Shown here piece after piece: positions 63,047-64,000 of a stretch of DNA of 64,000 bases (position 1 is the first letter of the stretch; each line of letters opens with the position of its first letter). Where the stretch lies: assembly GCF_009695765.1 (NCBI RefSeq), contig NZ_VUNI01000013.1, forward strand, positions 1 through 64,000. Direction: 5' to 3'. Source of the stretch: Roseburia porci (lineage in GTDB: Bacteria; Bacillota; Clostridia; Lachnospirales; Lachnospiraceae). Under the pieces are notes generated by a model, which did no database searches, had not been told where the DNA came from, and saw only the letters and a program-made list of their open reading frames with translations. The position numbers were made by a program, and so were the translations under genes.

Positions 63047-64000
63047 ATGAACAGAGTGATTCAGACAGAGAGTTCACGGGAGCGGCAGAATAAGGGATAT
63101 GCATCACAAAAGAGAAAAACAGGAAGTCTGTGGGAAAACCACAGATTTCTTAAGTTAAGAAGGCCACACAGAATCTGGGGAATCCTGGCATTCTGGCTTG
63201 TGGCAGCAATCCTGTTTGTGGGAGCAGGCAGGGTTCTTTGTTATAATGAAAATGAAAGTATGGTAAATGTAAAGGGATTTTACCAGGAAAAAAAGAACAG
63301 TCTGGATGTTGTCATGATCGGACCGAGTGAGTTGTATGCGGATTATTCCCCACCGCTTGCCTGGAATGAATTTGGATACACTTCATACAATCTGGCAATT
63401 TCAGGTGTGCCAGGCAATTTATATATTTCCATGTTGAGGGAGGTGCTTTCGCGTCAGAATCCAAAGCTTGTTGTGTTTAATGTCAGCGGATTTTACTGGG
63501 GAGATGACGCTTTCTCGGATTGGAAATCGATGCATAAATGGTTTGACAATACACCGTTTTCATTAAGAAAGATCGATGAAATAAAGAGGGCAGTACCGAA
63601 GGATAAACAGGAGGAATTCTGGTGGGATACACTGACGTATCATAACAACTGGAAACATCCGGTGATACTCGCCAAAAAAGCGGCAATTAATATGGCAATG
63701 ACATGGACAGGAACTTCCTATGCAAAAGGGCTGCGTACTTACAGTGTTTCCAATCAGGGAGCAGGGATTGGTCAGACGATGGGAATGAGTTTTTCCCAGA
63801 CGTCCCGTCAGTATCTCGAGGAACTGCTTCAGTACTGCAGGGATCAGAATCTGCGAAACGTGCTGTTTGTGTCAGCACCGCACCAGTCACAGCCGTCGGA
63901 TCCAAAAGTGCTTGAGGAGATCGGCTCTGTGGTGGAAAATGCCGGATATGACTATCTGAATCTGGATAAACAGTATACGGCGATGGGAATAGACCCAGCT
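63047..64000 (+). CDS. DltD-like / SGNH-hydrolase-fold surface protein, copy 2 (runs off the window)
   Basis: The frame starts at ATG 63047 behind GATGGGAGCAG and stays open for 318 codons to the window end, so the C-terminus with the expected catalytic histidine is not seen. A basic cytoplasmic stretch (about 1-48) is longer than in copy 1. A membrane helix follows (about 49-68), then the SGNH-like domain with S94 in MIGPSELYADYS and GVPGNLYISMLREV. Both copies keep the block I serine, so the second is not an obviously dead duplicate. Two DltD-like proteins may act on different acceptors or form a pair. Confidence 0.82.
   Translation, partial: MNRVIQTESSRERQNKGYASQKRKTGSLWENHRFLKLRRPHRIWGILAFWLVAAILFVGAGRVLCYNENESMVNVKGFYQEKKNSLDVVMIGPSELYADYSPPLAWNEFGYTSYNLAISGVPGNLYISMLREVLSRQNPKLVVFNVSGFYWGDDAFSDWKSMHKWFDNTPFSLRKIDEIKRAVPKDKQEEFWWDTLTYHNNWKHPVILAKKAAINMAMTWTGTSYAKGLRTYSVSNQGAGIGQTMGMSFSQTSRQYLEELLQYCRDQNLRNVLFVSAPHQSQPSDPKVLEEIGSVVENAGYDYLNLDKQYTAMGIDPA

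Overview
The window looks like a chromosome segment of a Gram-positive gut anaerobe of the Lachnospiraceae (Clostridia). The reasons are moderate-to-low G+C, strong AGGAGG-type ribosome sites, class B sortase with SPxTG-like signals, several LytR-CpsA-Psr (LCP) proteins, BspA-like leucine-rich repeats, and many membrane proteins that begin with a zinc ribbon. The genus cannot be fixed from the sequence alone. No rRNA, tRNA or CRISPR array was seen.

Layout. (1) 1-3500 is mobile DNA: the 3' end of a group II intron sits directly against a tyrosine recombinase, a second recombinase overlaps it, and a perfect inverted repeat closes the element next to a decayed DDE transposon (transposase plus DUF6431 zinc-ribbon gene, both broken). 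(2) 3858-5423 encodes a secreted metallo-beta-lactamase-fold protein. (3) 5437-12651 is an AT-rich accessory island: an HNH-type nuclease, a large unrecognised GTPase, an IS110-family element with a long structured non-coding 3' flank, and two gene remnants. (4) 12752-25256 holds envelope genes: GH25 lysozyme, YARHG protein, a second-looking Lgt, then a probable eight-gene operon with an ABC exporter and several zinc-ribbon/transmembrane/extracellular-domain proteins ending in a GH3 enzyme. (5) 25380-30005 holds an LRR protein, a VWA-like (DUF2201-type) protein and a MoxR-type AAA ATPase, separated by intergenic DNA rich in repeats. (6) 30103-43492 is a surface display and polysaccharide-assembly block: three proteins with sortase-type C-termini, a class B sortase, two LCP ligases, a PHP phosphatase, Wzz and BY-kinase homologues, and GlmM. 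(7) 43555-49983 on the minus strand is the dTDP-rhamnose operon rfbA-rfbB-rfbD-rfbC plus a flippase, behind a MerR-style promoter and a MerR-methyltransferase fusion gene. (8) 50224-56873 holds phosphosugar mutase, a third LCP protein, UDP-sugar pyrophosphorylase, HtrA and GtrA. (9) 57029-64000 is a dlt-like operon containing an extra LysA-fold decarboxylase and two DltD-like proteins.

Taken together, most of the window builds and decorates the cell envelope: sugar phosphates and nucleotide sugars (GlmM, PgcA, UDPGP, RfbABCD), export and chain control (flippase, Wzz, BY-kinase, PHP phosphatase), attachment to peptidoglycan (LCP proteins), covalent protein display (sortase) and acyl decoration (dlt-like genes). 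The best candidate for an undescribed system is the final operon. There an adenylation enzyme, a carrier protein and a LysA-family decarboxylase are joined to MBOAT/DltD export machinery, which suggests that a carrier-bound amino acid is decarboxylated before transfer to a surface polymer. This is inference from gene content.
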